A DNA stretch of 64,000 nucleotides from CBDDGJ01 sp965227805 (GTDB lineage Bacteria; Pseudomonadota; Alphaproteobacteria; RS24), in assembly GCA_965227805.1 (NCBI GenBank), contig CBDDGJ010000003.1:1054001-1118000 (forward strand), written 5' to 3'. Shown here piece after piece: positions 1-7,430 of this stretch. Made by a program: the position numbers and the translations under genes. The notes beneath the pieces were generated by a model that did no database searches, was not told where the DNA came from, and saw nothing but the letters and a program-made list of their open reading frames with translations. How positions within the stretch are numbered: position 1 is the first letter of the stretch; each line of letters begins with the position of its first letter.

Positions 1-589
1 AATAAGGCACAAACCCTATTGCGTGGCCATATTCGATAAGTTCAATTAACGGATAACATAGCGGCCACCATATAGCATCCAAAAAGCCGCGCGCAAAACG
101 CTGCGGATAAAGATCGATGGTTTCGGGCGCGTGATAATTAGAAAAGCGCGGCAAAAAAGCCGGCACGCGCGCCAGATAGTCTTTATAAGGCGTGCCAAAT
201 TCTGCCAGCAAAAAATCCTGCTCGCGGCGCACCAGCGGCACATAAACCGCAATAAACGCCAAAGGCAAAATAATGATAACCAGCAAATGCGCGGTTAAAA
301 ACGCAATGCCCACTGTGCCGATAAAGGAAAACACATAAAGCGGGTTACGCATAAGCGAAAAAATACCATAATCAATCAGGCTTTCATTTTTATGCCCGCC
401 CAAAAAGGCTGTGCTATAAAGCCTGCCCAAAGCACAAATAGCCAATAGAAGCACACCGATAATTTGCAAGGCGTGATGCGCATGCGTGGCTTCGGCAAAT
501 GTTTGTGGAGAAAATAGCACTACAATAATGGCAAGCAGCACCATTAGTTTTGACCAGATCATTCGATTTTTATTTAATTTTTTCGCCAT
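1..589 (-). CDS. Isoprenylcysteine methyltransferase-like membrane protein, partial
   Basis: Reading the minus strand from the ATG at 589 gives an open frame of 196 codons that runs off the left edge without a stop. The protein has hydrophobic segments near residues 12-28, 39-52 and 85-110. It carries two hallmarks of the ICMT/phospholipid methyltransferase family: RNPLYVFSF at the cytosolic loop, and RREQDFLLAEFGTPYKDYL followed by RVPAFLPRF. These are family features; the methyl acceptor cannot be told. The start lies 3 bases after the stop of the upstream DNA glycosylase, so the two are probably co-transcribed. After the usual family end (RVPAFLPRF) there are about 50 further residues with another hydrophobic stretch, which is unusual. 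The C-terminus lies outside the window. Confidence 0.75.
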   Translation of the reverse strand, partial: MAKKLNKNRMIWSKLMVLLAIIVVLFSPQTFAEATHAHHALQIIGVLLLAICALGRLYSTAFLGGHKNESLIDYGIFSLMRNPLYVFSFIGTVGIAFLTAHLLVIIILPLAFIAVYVPLVRREQDFLLAEFGTPYKDYLARVPAFLPRFSNYHAPETIDLYPQRFARGFLDAIWWPLCYPLIELIEYGHAIGFVPY

Positions 590-592
590 AAG

Positions 593-1228
593 CTAACCCT
601 TTTGTTTGCGCGACATATCATAATAATGCCATAGCAGTAAACTTGCGACGGTTCTATAGGGCGCCCATTTTTGCGAAATTTTTTCCAATTTTTCTGGCGT
701 GGGGCGGGTTTTTAGCCGCTTTACGAGCTTGCAGCCTTCTTGCAAACCCAAATCACCAATCGGCATAATATCGGCGCGCTGCATTGAAAACATCAAATAA
801 ATATCCACCGTCCACGGGCCAACGCCTTTTAGGTCTAAAAGTGTTTTACGCACCTGTGCATCATCAGCGCGCGCCAGCGAACGGAAGTTAAGTCGCCCCG
901 CCATTACAGCTTCGGCAATGCCGGTGATATAAGTTTGCTTTTGGCGCGAAAGCCCGATGGCTTTTAAGTCTTGCGGGGTGAGGGTAAGAAACGCCTCTGG
1001 CGTTACCTCATTGTTGAGTGCTGCAAAAAGCCGCTCTTTTATGGCGCGAGCCGCTGCTGTGGAAACTTGTTGGCCGATTAAAATATAAATCAGGCCAGAA
1101 AACCCGGTCTCCCCTTTACGCAAAACAGGCGCACCATATAAGTTATAGGCGCGCGCCATATCTTTATCCGATTGCGCCACGGCATCCAATGCGGTGCGTA
1201 AATCTTGTCTGGTTTTTAATTTATGCAT
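593..1228 (-). CDS. DNA-3-methyladenine glycosylase II (AlkA-type HhH-GPD)
   Basis: Base-excision repair glycosylase that removes alkylated purines from DNA in the cytoplasm. The 211-residue protein is a compact HhH-GPD domain without the N-terminal TBP-like domain of E. coli AlkA. The helix-hairpin-helix reads LLDLKGVGPWTVDIYLMF at about 130-147, and the expected catalytic aspartate is D159 in PIGDLGL. FSGLIYILIGQQVS near 43-56 matches the family's conserved first block. It is the first gene of a minus-strand pair with the membrane methyltransferase and is divergent from gluQ, with start codons about 45 bases apart. Assignment to the family is firm; the exact lesion range is inferred. Confidence 0.9.
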   Translation of the reverse strand: MHKLKTRQDLRTALDAVAQSDKDMARAYNLYGAPVLRKGETGFSGLIYILIGQQVSTAAARAIKERLFAALNNEVTPEAFLTLTPQDLKAIGLSRQKQTYITGIAEAVMAGRLNFRSLARADDAQVRKTLLDLKGVGPWTVDIYLMFSMQRADIMPIGDLGLQEGCKLVKRLKTRPTPEKLEKISQKWAPYRTVASLLLWHYYDMSRKQKG

Positions 1229-1273
1229 AATTTATGTATTATGCCCGTTTCTTGTATAATAGGAAAGCGTTTA

Positions 1274-2173
1274 ATGTCGCAGACACCAGATTTTATCACG
1301 CGCTTTGCGCCTAGCCCAAATGGGCGGCTGCATATGGGGCATGCCTATTCGGCTCTGATATGCGCGCATCAGGCCGATATTCATAATGGCCTGTTTGTGT
1401 TGCGGATTGAGGATATTGATAAAGGGCGCGCGCGCGATGAGTTTAGGCATGCCATATATGATGACTTGCGCTGGCTAGGTCTGGACTGGCCAGAACCGGT
1501 TATGCGCCAATCGCAGCGCTTTGCGGCTTATACCGCCGCGCTTCATAGTTTGCGTGAAAAAGAGCTTATTTATCCATGCTGGGCGACACGTGGCGAGATT
1601 CGCCGCACCATAGACGGCCAACCCGGCGGGCGGGCAGCATGGCCGATAGATCCGGATGGCGCACCGCTTTATCCGGGGATATATCGGGATATTTCCGCCA
1701 AGGAAAAACGCCGCCTTATGTGGGAGGGGGCAGATTTTGCCTGGCGGCTCAATATGCAAAAAGCAATCGCAACCATAGACAAGCCGCTTTATTTTACCGA
1801 ACACTGCCATACGCCCAACGGCGCGCCGCGACAGATAACCGCCACGCCGGAAATTTATGGCGATATTGTGCTGGCACGCAAAAGCATCGCCGCAAGCTAT
1901 CATCTGGCCGTGGTGGTGGATGATGCAGCACAACATATTACGCAAGTGACGCGCGGGCGTGACCTGTTTGCCGCAAGCCATATTCACCGCCTGTTGCAGG
2001 CGTTGCTTGATTTGCCCGTGCCAGATTATTATCACCACCCGCTGATTTATGATGCACAAGGCCGCCGTTTATCCAAACAGGCAGGCGATGGGGGGTTTCA
2101 TGTGTTGCGCGAAGAGGGCATGTCGCCCGCACAGCTTAAAGCACTTTTGCCGCCGCTTTCAGCTTATACATAA
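1274..2173 (+). CDS. gluQ: Glutamyl-Q tRNA(Asp) synthetase
   Basis: A truncated class I glutamyl-tRNA synthetase paralogue that attaches glutamate to the queuosine base of tRNA(Asp). It lacks the anticodon-binding domain, and 299 residues fits the family. RFAPSPNGRLHMGHAYSAL (10-28) holds the HIGH-type signature and RRLSKQAGDG the KMSKS-like loop. I chose the ATG at 1274 because it follows AGGAAAG at 1261 and starts MSQTPDFITRFAPSP as in homologues; the frame is open further upstream but that part has no family resemblance. The zinc cysteines of the E. coli enzyme (CxC...YxxxC) are mostly absent: only C102 in YPCWATRGE remains, so the zinc site is probably lost. Confidence 0.92.
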   Translation: MSQTPDFITRFAPSPNGRLHMGHAYSALICAHQADIHNGLFVLRIEDIDKGRARDEFRHAIYDDLRWLGLDWPEPVMRQSQRFAAYTAALHSLREKELIYPCWATRGEIRRTIDGQPGGRAAWPIDPDGAPLYPGIYRDISAKEKRRLMWEGADFAWRLNMQKAIATIDKPLYFTEHCHTPNGAPRQITATPEIYGDIVLARKSIAASYHLAVVVDDAAQHITQVTRGRDLFAASHIHRLLQALLDLPVPDYYHHPLIYDAQGRRLSKQAGDGGFHVLREEGMSPAQLKALLPPLSAYT

Positions 2174-2216
2174 CAAGGCTTCCCATCAGGCAAAACTAGG
2201 AGTAACATAGGCCAAT

Positions 2217-3830
2217 ATGACAGACACACCGCTTAGTGAAAATACACAGATTGCCGCGCACTATATGCGCGATTTTACCGATGCCTTATGCGAAACGGTA
2301 AAACAGCGCGCGCAAAATGAGCAGCAATATATGCGCCACGGGCTTGCCTGGTTTGCGACATATGCGGAGGCCCTAACGCAGCTTTCTGCCTATTGTGTGG
2401 AGATGCAGCAGCAAAATCGTCTGGGTGCCCTGGAGCAAAATCTGGTTGCCCTGCTGTTTGGTGATTATCTCGCGCAAATGCGGGGCGGCATTATGATGAG
2501 CCAGAACGAGATTATCCGCCCGCAAGATTTGGGGATTAGCGATATAGACAGATTTTTTTCCCCGCCTGCACTGGCGTATTTTTGCGATGGCCAAGCCCAG
2601 GCCCAAAGACGGAAACATATCGCCCATATGCTGGCACAACAAAACGCTATGGGTGGCGATAGCGGGCTGGATGACACGCATAGCATGATGCGCGATCAGT
2701 TTCGCCGTTTTACTGATGACAAAGTCACCCCCCATGCGCATGGCTGGCATCTACGCGACGATTTTATTCCGCTTGCGCTTATTTCTGAAATGGCGGCGCT
2801 TGGCGTATTTGGTCTTACCATTCCCGAAAATTACGGGGGCAGTGCCATGGGAAAGCAAGCCATGTGTGTGGTCTCGGAAGAATTATCGCGTGGCTTTATT
2901 GGGGTTGGCTCGCTGGGCACGCGCACCGATATTGCCTCGGAGCTGATTTTGGCAAATGGCACAGACGCACAAAAACAAAATTATCTACCCAAAATTGCCA
3001 ATGGAGAGATCCTCCCCACCGCCGTGTTTACCGAACCGGATAACGGGTCAGACCTTGCTAATCTCACCACACGCGCACAGATATGTGAAGTGGGGTATCG
3101 TATTTATGGCAATAAAATCTGGATTACCCATGCCGCGCGTGCCGATATGATGACCCTACTTGCCCGCACCAATGAGAAAAAAGGGCATGGGGGTATCTCC
3201 ATGTTTTTGGCCGAAAAGCCGCGCGGCAATGACGCACTGCCTTTCCCCGCCACGGGCATGAACGGCGGTGAAATTAGCGTACTCGGCTATCGCGGCATGA
3301 AGGAATATGACATAGGCTTTGACGGGTTTCTCATTCCGCATGATGCGCTTTTAGGGGGAAAAGCCGGTGAAGGGCAGGGCTTCAAACAACTTATGCAGAC
3401 ATTCGAATCGGCACGTATTCAAACCGCCGCGCGCGCCATAGGAGTCGCCCAGGCCGCACAGGAACTGGCCTTTGACTATGCCCACTCACGTATTCAATTC
3501 GGCCAGCCGCTTTACACATTCGAGCGCGTCTATGGTAAAATCGCCATGATGGCAGCCGAGATTTTATGTGTGCGTCAGCTCACCTATTTTGCCGCACGAC
3601 AAAAAGATAGCGGCAAAAGATGCGACCTTGAAGCCGGCATGGCCAAACTATTAGCCGCGCGCATTGCGTGGGCGGCGGCAGATAATGCGGTGCAAATTCA
3701 TGGCGGCAATGGCTTTGCGCTAGAATTTCCGATAAGCCGTATCTTGTGCGATGCCCGTATTTTGAGTATTTTTGAAGGGGCAGCAGAAATACAGGCCGAA
3801 GTGATTGCCCGGCGCCTTTTGGAACACTAA
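2217..3830 (+). CDS. mcd: Acyl-CoA dehydrogenase, probable (2S)-methylsuccinyl-CoA dehydrogenase
   Basis: FAD flavoprotein that would oxidise (2S)-methylsuccinyl-CoA to mesaconyl-CoA in the ethylmalonyl-CoA pathway, passing electrons to ETF. At 537 residues it is about 150 longer than ordinary acyl-CoA dehydrogenases. The extra part is an N-terminal helical extension (about 1-160), which is the known distinguishing feature of Mcd. The core starts near MMRDQFRRFTDDKV; TAVFTEPDNGSDLANLTT is the FAD/substrate signature, and E520 in FEGAAEIQ is the expected catalytic base. It leads a plus-strand operon with the twin-TM protein, cobalamin adenosyltransferase, etfB, etfA and hbd, a context that fits. 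Substrate is inferred from length and neighbours; a general ACAD remains possible. Confidence 0.8.
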   Translation: MTDTPLSENTQIAAHYMRDFTDALCETVKQRAQNEQQYMRHGLAWFATYAEALTQLSAYCVEMQQQNRLGALEQNLVALLFGDYLAQMRGGIMMSQNEIIRPQDLGISDIDRFFSPPALAYFCDGQAQAQRRKHIAHMLAQQNAMGGDSGLDDTHSMMRDQFRRFTDDKVTPHAHGWHLRDDFIPLALISEMAALGVFGLTIPENYGGSAMGKQAMCVVSEELSRGFIGVGSLGTRTDIASELILANGTDAQKQNYLPKIANGEILPTAVFTEPDNGSDLANLTTRAQICEVGYRIYGNKIWITHAARADMMTLLARTNEKKGHGGISMFLAEKPRGNDALPFPATGMNGGEISVLGYRGMKEYDIGFDGFLIPHDALLGGKAGEGQGFKQLMQTFESARIQTAARAIGVAQAAQELAFDYAHSRIQFGQPLYTFERVYGKIAMMAAEILCVRQLTYFAARQKDSGKRCDLEAGMAKLLAARIAWAAADNAVQIHGGNGFALEFPISRILCDARILSIFEGAAEIQAEVIARRLLEH

Positions 3831-3849
3831 ATAAGGGGGAGTAAAATTT

Positions 3850-4041
3850 ATGGAAAATCTGGTTAATATGCTTATCCCCGCCGGCCTCATTGCCGTAAGC
3901 CTTGTTTTGCTGGCCGGGCTTTATAATATGCTGCGTAATGGCAGTGCAAGCACCTCACAAAAATTGATGCGCTGGCGGGTAGGTTTGCAATTTATCACCA
4001 TTATTATTGTCATGCTCGGCTTTTATCTGGTGCGGGGCTAA
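3850..4041 (+). CDS. Small twin-transmembrane (HIG1-domain) inner-membrane protein
   Basis: A 63-residue protein made of two transmembrane helices (about 7-27 and 45-61) joined by a short polar, basic hinge, LRNGSASTSQKLMRWRVGLQ. The M-R-x-R-V/x-LQ pattern at the start of the second helix is typical of bacterial HIG1-domain twin-TM proteins, related to respiratory supercomplex factors of mitochondria. Its role in bacteria is not established. AAGGGGGAG at 3833-3841 is the ribosome-binding site. Its stop codon TAA shares an A with the ATG of the next gene (4041), so translation is probably coupled to the adenosyltransferase. The pairing of this small protein with a PduO-type enzyme and etfBA recurs in alphaproteobacteria. 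Confidence 0.85.
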   Translation: MENLVNMLIPAGLIAVSLVLLAGLYNMLRNGSASTSQKLMRWRVGLQFITIIIVMLGFYLVRG

Positions 4042-4616
4042 TGGTTCGCCTGACTAAAATTTATACGCGCAGCGGTGATGACGGCTTAACGGCTTTGGCC
4101 GATGGCACGCGCCGGCCTAAATATGATATCCGCATTGCTGCCTATGGTGCTATAGATGAAGCCAATGCGGCGATTGGCGTTGCACGGCTTTCCACGCAGG
4201 CCAATGCTGTGCTGGATGACATACTTATGCGGTTACAAAATGATTTATTCGATTTAGGCGCAGATTTAGCCACCCCTGAAACCGAGACACCCGAACAGCC
4301 TGCCTTGCGTATAAGTGCTGCTCAGGTAAAAAGGCTGGAGGGTGAGATAGATAAGCTCAATGCGCCGCTTGACCCGCTTCGCTCTTTCATCTTGCCCGGT
4401 GGCACACAGGCGGCAGCCTATTTGCATGTGGCGCGCACAATTATGCGCCGCGCCGAACGCCATATCAGCGCGCTTATACATGAAAAAAAAGAGGCGATAA
4501 ATCCAAATGCGCTCCATTTTGCCAATCGTGCCTCGGATTTACTTTTTGTGGCCGCGCGATGCGCCAATTACAGTGCGAAAGGTGATATTTTATGGCAGGC
4601 AGGAAAAAATCGCTGA
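4041..4616 (+). CDS. Cob(I)alamin adenosyltransferase, PduO type
   Basis: Transfers the adenosyl group of ATP to cob(I)alamin, making coenzyme B12. The 191-residue protein is a five-helix PduO-type enzyme. TRSGDDGLTAL at 9-19 is the N-terminal ATP-binding motif, YGAIDEANAAIG follows, FILPGGTQAAAYLHVARTI is the mid-protein signature, and NRASDLLFVAARCAN is the C-terminal helix. It overlaps the previous stop by one base. In this operon it would serve the B12-dependent ethylmalonyl-CoA and methylmalonyl-CoA mutases, which are not in the window; that link is inference. It is unrelated in sequence to the CobA/BtuR type. Confidence 0.93.
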   Translation: MVRLTKIYTRSGDDGLTALADGTRRPKYDIRIAAYGAIDEANAAIGVARLSTQANAVLDDILMRLQNDLFDLGADLATPETETPEQPALRISAAQVKRLEGEIDKLNAPLDPLRSFILPGGTQAAAYLHVARTIMRRAERHISALIHEKKEAINPNALHFANRASDLLFVAARCANYSAKGDILWQAGKNR

Positions 4617-4644
4617 TTATTCCCATAAATATAAGTTTAAGGGT

Positions 4645-4673
4645 TTGACTTCGCGGCTAACAAGGCGTAATTT
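4645..4673 (+). promoter_or_regulatory. Putative sigma-70 promoter for etfB
   Basis: TTGACT at 4645-4650 and TAATTT at 4668-4673 are separated by exactly 17 bases, in the 93-bp gap before etfB. This would give etfBA-hbd its own transcript start within the larger operon. It rests on sequence match only. A strong ribosome-binding site (AGAAGGAGGGAG) follows at about 4695-4706. Confidence 0.45.
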
Positions 4674-4709
4674 CCGCCACAAACTTACATTTTAAGAAGG
4701 AGGGAGATC

Positions 4710-5459
4710 ATGAAAGTTCTCGTGCCCGTAAAACGTGTGGTCGATTATAATGTCAAAATTCGTGTAAAAGCCGATGAAAGCGGTGTGGATTTGGCCAATG
4801 TAAAAATGTCCATGAACCCGTTTTGTGAAATCGCTGTAGAAGAAGCCATACGCCTGCAAGAAGCAGGCGCCGCAAGTGAAGTGGTGGTGGTCTCCATAGG
4901 CCCTGCTCAGGCGCAAGAAACCATTCGCACCGGGCTTGCTATGGGCGCTGATCGCGGCATTTTGGTGAAGCATGAGGATGATGTCGAACCCCTGGCGGTG
5001 TCAAAATTGCTCAAAGCCGTGATTGAGGAAGAACAACCCGGACTGGTTATTTTGGGCAAACAGGCCATTGATGGCGATAACAATCAAACCGGCCAGATGT
5101 TAGCGGCTCTTTTGGGATGGCCACAAGGCACATTCGCCTCCGAAGTAAAAATAGATGGCGAGACGCTGCATGTTACGCGTGAAATTGATGGCGGTCTACA
5201 AAGCATAAAATTAAATATGCCTGCAATCGTAACCACTGATTTGCGTTTGAATGAACCGCGCTATGCGTCGCTACCGAATATTATGAAAGCGAAAAAGAAA
5301 CCGATAGACGAGAAAACCCCTGCCGATTATGGTGTGGATGTTGCGCCGCGTTTGGAAATTATAAAGGTAAGCGAACCTGCCGCGCGTGAAGCCGGTATTA
5401 AAGTGGAAAGCGCAGCCGAACTTATCGATAAACTAAAAAATGAAGCAGGAGTATTCTAA
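4710..5459 (+). CDS. etfB: Electron transfer flavoprotein beta subunit
   Basis: Small subunit of ETF, which takes electrons from acyl-CoA dehydrogenases and passes them to ETF:ubiquinone oxidoreductase. The 249-residue length is normal. KVLVPVKRVVDYNVKIRVK at the N-terminus, MNPFCEIAVEEAIRL (35-49) and the ETF-beta signature TTDLRLNEPRYASLPNIMKA are all present. The AMP-binding region GKQAIDGDNNQTGQMLAALL is intact. A strong Shine-Dalgarno and possible promoter lie just upstream. Its stop overlaps the start of etfA by one base. The two acyl-CoA dehydrogenases in this window are natural donors. Confidence 0.97.
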   Translation: MKVLVPVKRVVDYNVKIRVKADESGVDLANVKMSMNPFCEIAVEEAIRLQEAGAASEVVVVSIGPAQAQETIRTGLAMGADRGILVKHEDDVEPLAVSKLLKAVIEEEQPGLVILGKQAIDGDNNQTGQMLAALLGWPQGTFASEVKIDGETLHVTREIDGGLQSIKLNMPAIVTTDLRLNEPRYASLPNIMKAKKKPIDEKTPADYGVDVAPRLEIIKVSEPAAREAGIKVESAAELIDKLKNEAGVF

Positions 5460-6400
5460 TGGCTAGTCTTCTTATTGCAGAACATGATAATACGACACTT
5501 AGCGATGCAAGTGTAAAAGCCCTAACCGCTGCTATAGCTGTGGGGGGAGATGTGCATATTCTTGTTGCGGGGCATAATTGCGATGGCGTTGCCGAAGCTG
5601 CCGCAAAGCTGGACGGCGCAGCGAAAGTGCTGGTGGCAGATGATGCGCTTTATGCCAAGCAGCTTGCCGAACCTATGGCCGCTTTGGTGGTGGGGCTTGC
5701 TGGTGATTATGATACAATTTTAACCGCTGCAACAACCAATGGGAAGAACTATGCCCCGCGCATTGCCGCGCTTTTGGATTGTTCGCAGCTTTCTGATATT
5801 ACCGCTGTGATTGATGCGACCACATTTGAACGCCCCATTTATGCGGGAAATGCCATACAAACGGTAAAATGCGGTGAGGCCAAAAAGGTGATTACTGTGC
5901 GCGCAACCGCTTTTGGTGCGGCTGGGCAAGGTGGTGCAGCGGCAATCGAGACACTTACCACGGGTGATAATCCCGGGATTTCGGAATTTGTGGGTGAAGA
6001 GCTTACAAAATCAGACCGTCCGGAATTGACATCTGCAAAAATTATTATTTCTGGCGGGCGCGGCATGCAATCGGGTGATAATTTCGCAATGCTCGAACGT
6101 GTGGCTGATAAACTGGGTGCAGGTCTTGGTGCCTCGCGCGCAGCTGTTGATGCCGGCTTTGTGCCGAATGATTATCAGGTTGGGCAAACGGGTAAGGTTG
6201 TTGCGCCCGAGCTTTATATTGCCGTTGGTATTTCTGGTGCGATTCAGCATTTGGCGGGTATGAAAGATTCAAAAGTTATTGTTGCGATCAATAAGGATGA
6301 AGAAGCCCCGATTTTCCAAGTAGCGGATTACGGTCTGGTTGCCGATCTGTTTAACGCTATTCCGGAACTGGAAGAGGAGCTTACCAAGGCCGGACTATAA
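5459..6400 (+). CDS. etfA: Electron transfer flavoprotein alpha subunit
   Basis: FAD-carrying large subunit of ETF; forms the heterodimer with EtfB encoded immediately before it (ATG shares one base with the etfB stop). 313 residues is normal. The C-terminal FAD domain is complete: IIISGGRGMQSGDNF, LGASRAAVDAGFVPNDYQVG, QTGKVVAPELYIAVGISGA and QHLAGMKDSKVIVAINKD, ending in the ADYGLVADLF segment. The N-terminal domain contains the usual TNGKNYAPRIAALLD stretch. Nothing unusual was seen. Confidence 0.97.
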   Translation: MASLLIAEHDNTTLSDASVKALTAAIAVGGDVHILVAGHNCDGVAEAAAKLDGAAKVLVADDALYAKQLAEPMAALVVGLAGDYDTILTAATTNGKNYAPRIAALLDCSQLSDITAVIDATTFERPIYAGNAIQTVKCGEAKKVITVRATAFGAAGQGGAAAIETLTTGDNPGISEFVGEELTKSDRPELTSAKIIISGGRGMQSGDNFAMLERVADKLGAGLGASRAAVDAGFVPNDYQVGQTGKVVAPELYIAVGISGAIQHLAGMKDSKVIVAINKDEEAPIFQVADYGLVADLFNAIPELEEELTKAGL

Positions 6401-6419
6401 GTGACGAGGGTTTAGCTTT

Positions 6420-7295
6420 ATGTCCATCCACATAATTGGCATTATCGGCGCAGGACAAATGGGCAATGGCATTGCCCATATTTGCGCCCTTGCTGATTAT
6501 AAAGTCTTGTTAAATGATATTTCGCAAGAGCGTATAGAAGCGGGCATTGCGACCATTACCGGTAATTTAACCCGTCAGGTCGCATCTCAAAAAATTACGC
6601 AAGATGATATGACACGTGCGCTTGATAATATTCATGCGGCGGCGAGCATCAATGCGTTTGAGACGGCTGACATGATTATTGAAGCCGCAAGCGAAAATGA
6701 AGCGCTTAAAATCGACATATTGCGCGAAGTAAGCGCTGTTGTGAAAGCGGATGCGATCATCGCCTCCAATACATCATCTATTTCCATAACGCGGCTGGCA
6801 GCAGCGACCATGCGACCGGAGAAGTTTATCGGCATGCATTTTATGAATCCGGTGCCGGTGATGAAACTGGTCGAGCTTATTCGCGGCATTGCCACAGATG
6901 ATGCTGTGTTTGAAACCGCCTTAAGTGTGGTGACAAAGCTCAACAAACAAGCGGCAATTGCTGAGGATTATCCGGCTTTTATCGTCAATCGTATTTTATT
7001 GCCCATGATTAATGAAGCCGCTTACGCACTTTATGAGGGCGTGGGCGATATAGAAAGCATTGATGCAGCTATGCGGCTTGGGGCAAATCATCCTATGGGG
7101 CCTCTGCAATTAGCCGATTTTATCGGGCTTGATACATGTTTGAATATTATGCATGTGCTAAAAGAGGGTTTGGGCGATAATAAATATCATCCTTGCCCGC
7201 TTTTGATAAAATATGTGGATGCCGGCTGGCTCGGACGCAAAACCGGACGCGGCTTTTATATTTATGACGGCGAAACCCCCACCCCCACACGCTAG
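6420..7295 (+). CDS. hbd: 3-hydroxybutyryl-CoA dehydrogenase
   Basis: NAD(P)-dependent (S)-3-hydroxyacyl-CoA dehydrogenase, interconverting 3-hydroxybutyryl-CoA and acetoacetyl-CoA. It is a 291-residue single-function enzyme without a crotonase domain. The Rossmann motif GAGQMG is at 10-15; SNTSSISIT (116-124) and the catalytic dyad H140 (GMHFMNPVP) and E152 (KLVELIRG) are present. The C-terminal domain has NRILLPMINEAAYALYEG and the GPLQLADFIGLD segment. It ends the mcd-etfBA operon, 19 bases after etfA. It could feed or drain the crotonyl-CoA pool used by the ethylmalonyl-CoA route; the direction is not visible. Homologues are also named paaH or hbdA. Confidence 0.94.
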   Translation: MSIHIIGIIGAGQMGNGIAHICALADYKVLLNDISQERIEAGIATITGNLTRQVASQKITQDDMTRALDNIHAAASINAFETADMIIEAASENEALKIDILREVSAVVKADAIIASNTSSISITRLAAATMRPEKFIGMHFMNPVPVMKLVELIRGIATDDAVFETALSVVTKLNKQAAIAEDYPAFIVNRILLPMINEAAYALYEGVGDIESIDAAMRLGANHPMGPLQLADFIGLDTCLNIMHVLKEGLGDNKYHPCPLLIKYVDAGWLGRKTGRGFYIYDGETPTPTR

Positions 7296-7389
7296 GGGCG
7301 CGAATTATTATCCTTGCTTGTGTAAGAATAGCAGCACAAGGCAATCTTAAAAAATAATTTGCCCGCACCCACAAAAACTCTGATAGTGT

Positions 7390-7395
7390 TATAAT
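7390..7395 (+). promoter_or_regulatory. Putative -10 element for the HARE-HTH/GIY-YIG gene
   Basis: A perfect TATAAT lies 36 bases before the start of the nuclease gene, in the 135-bp gap after hbd. No convincing -35 hexamer sits 16-18 bases upstream. The rest of the gap is AT-rich and has only an imperfect hairpin (TTGCTTGTG/CACAAGGCAA, about 7313-7343) without a T tract. Confidence 0.3.
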
Positions 7396-7430
7396 AATAA
7401 AGCATAATTTATTTATAGAGAAAGTCTATT

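Noticed and set aside
1475..2059. 194-residue open frame on the minus strand opposite gluQ
   Set aside because: Antisense to gluQ with no recognisable domain; Cys- and His-rich shadow translation.
7313..7343. Possible terminator after hbd (TTGCTTGTG / CACAAGGCAA)
   Set aside because: The stem has a bulge, a 12-base loop and no T tract, so it is too weak to call.
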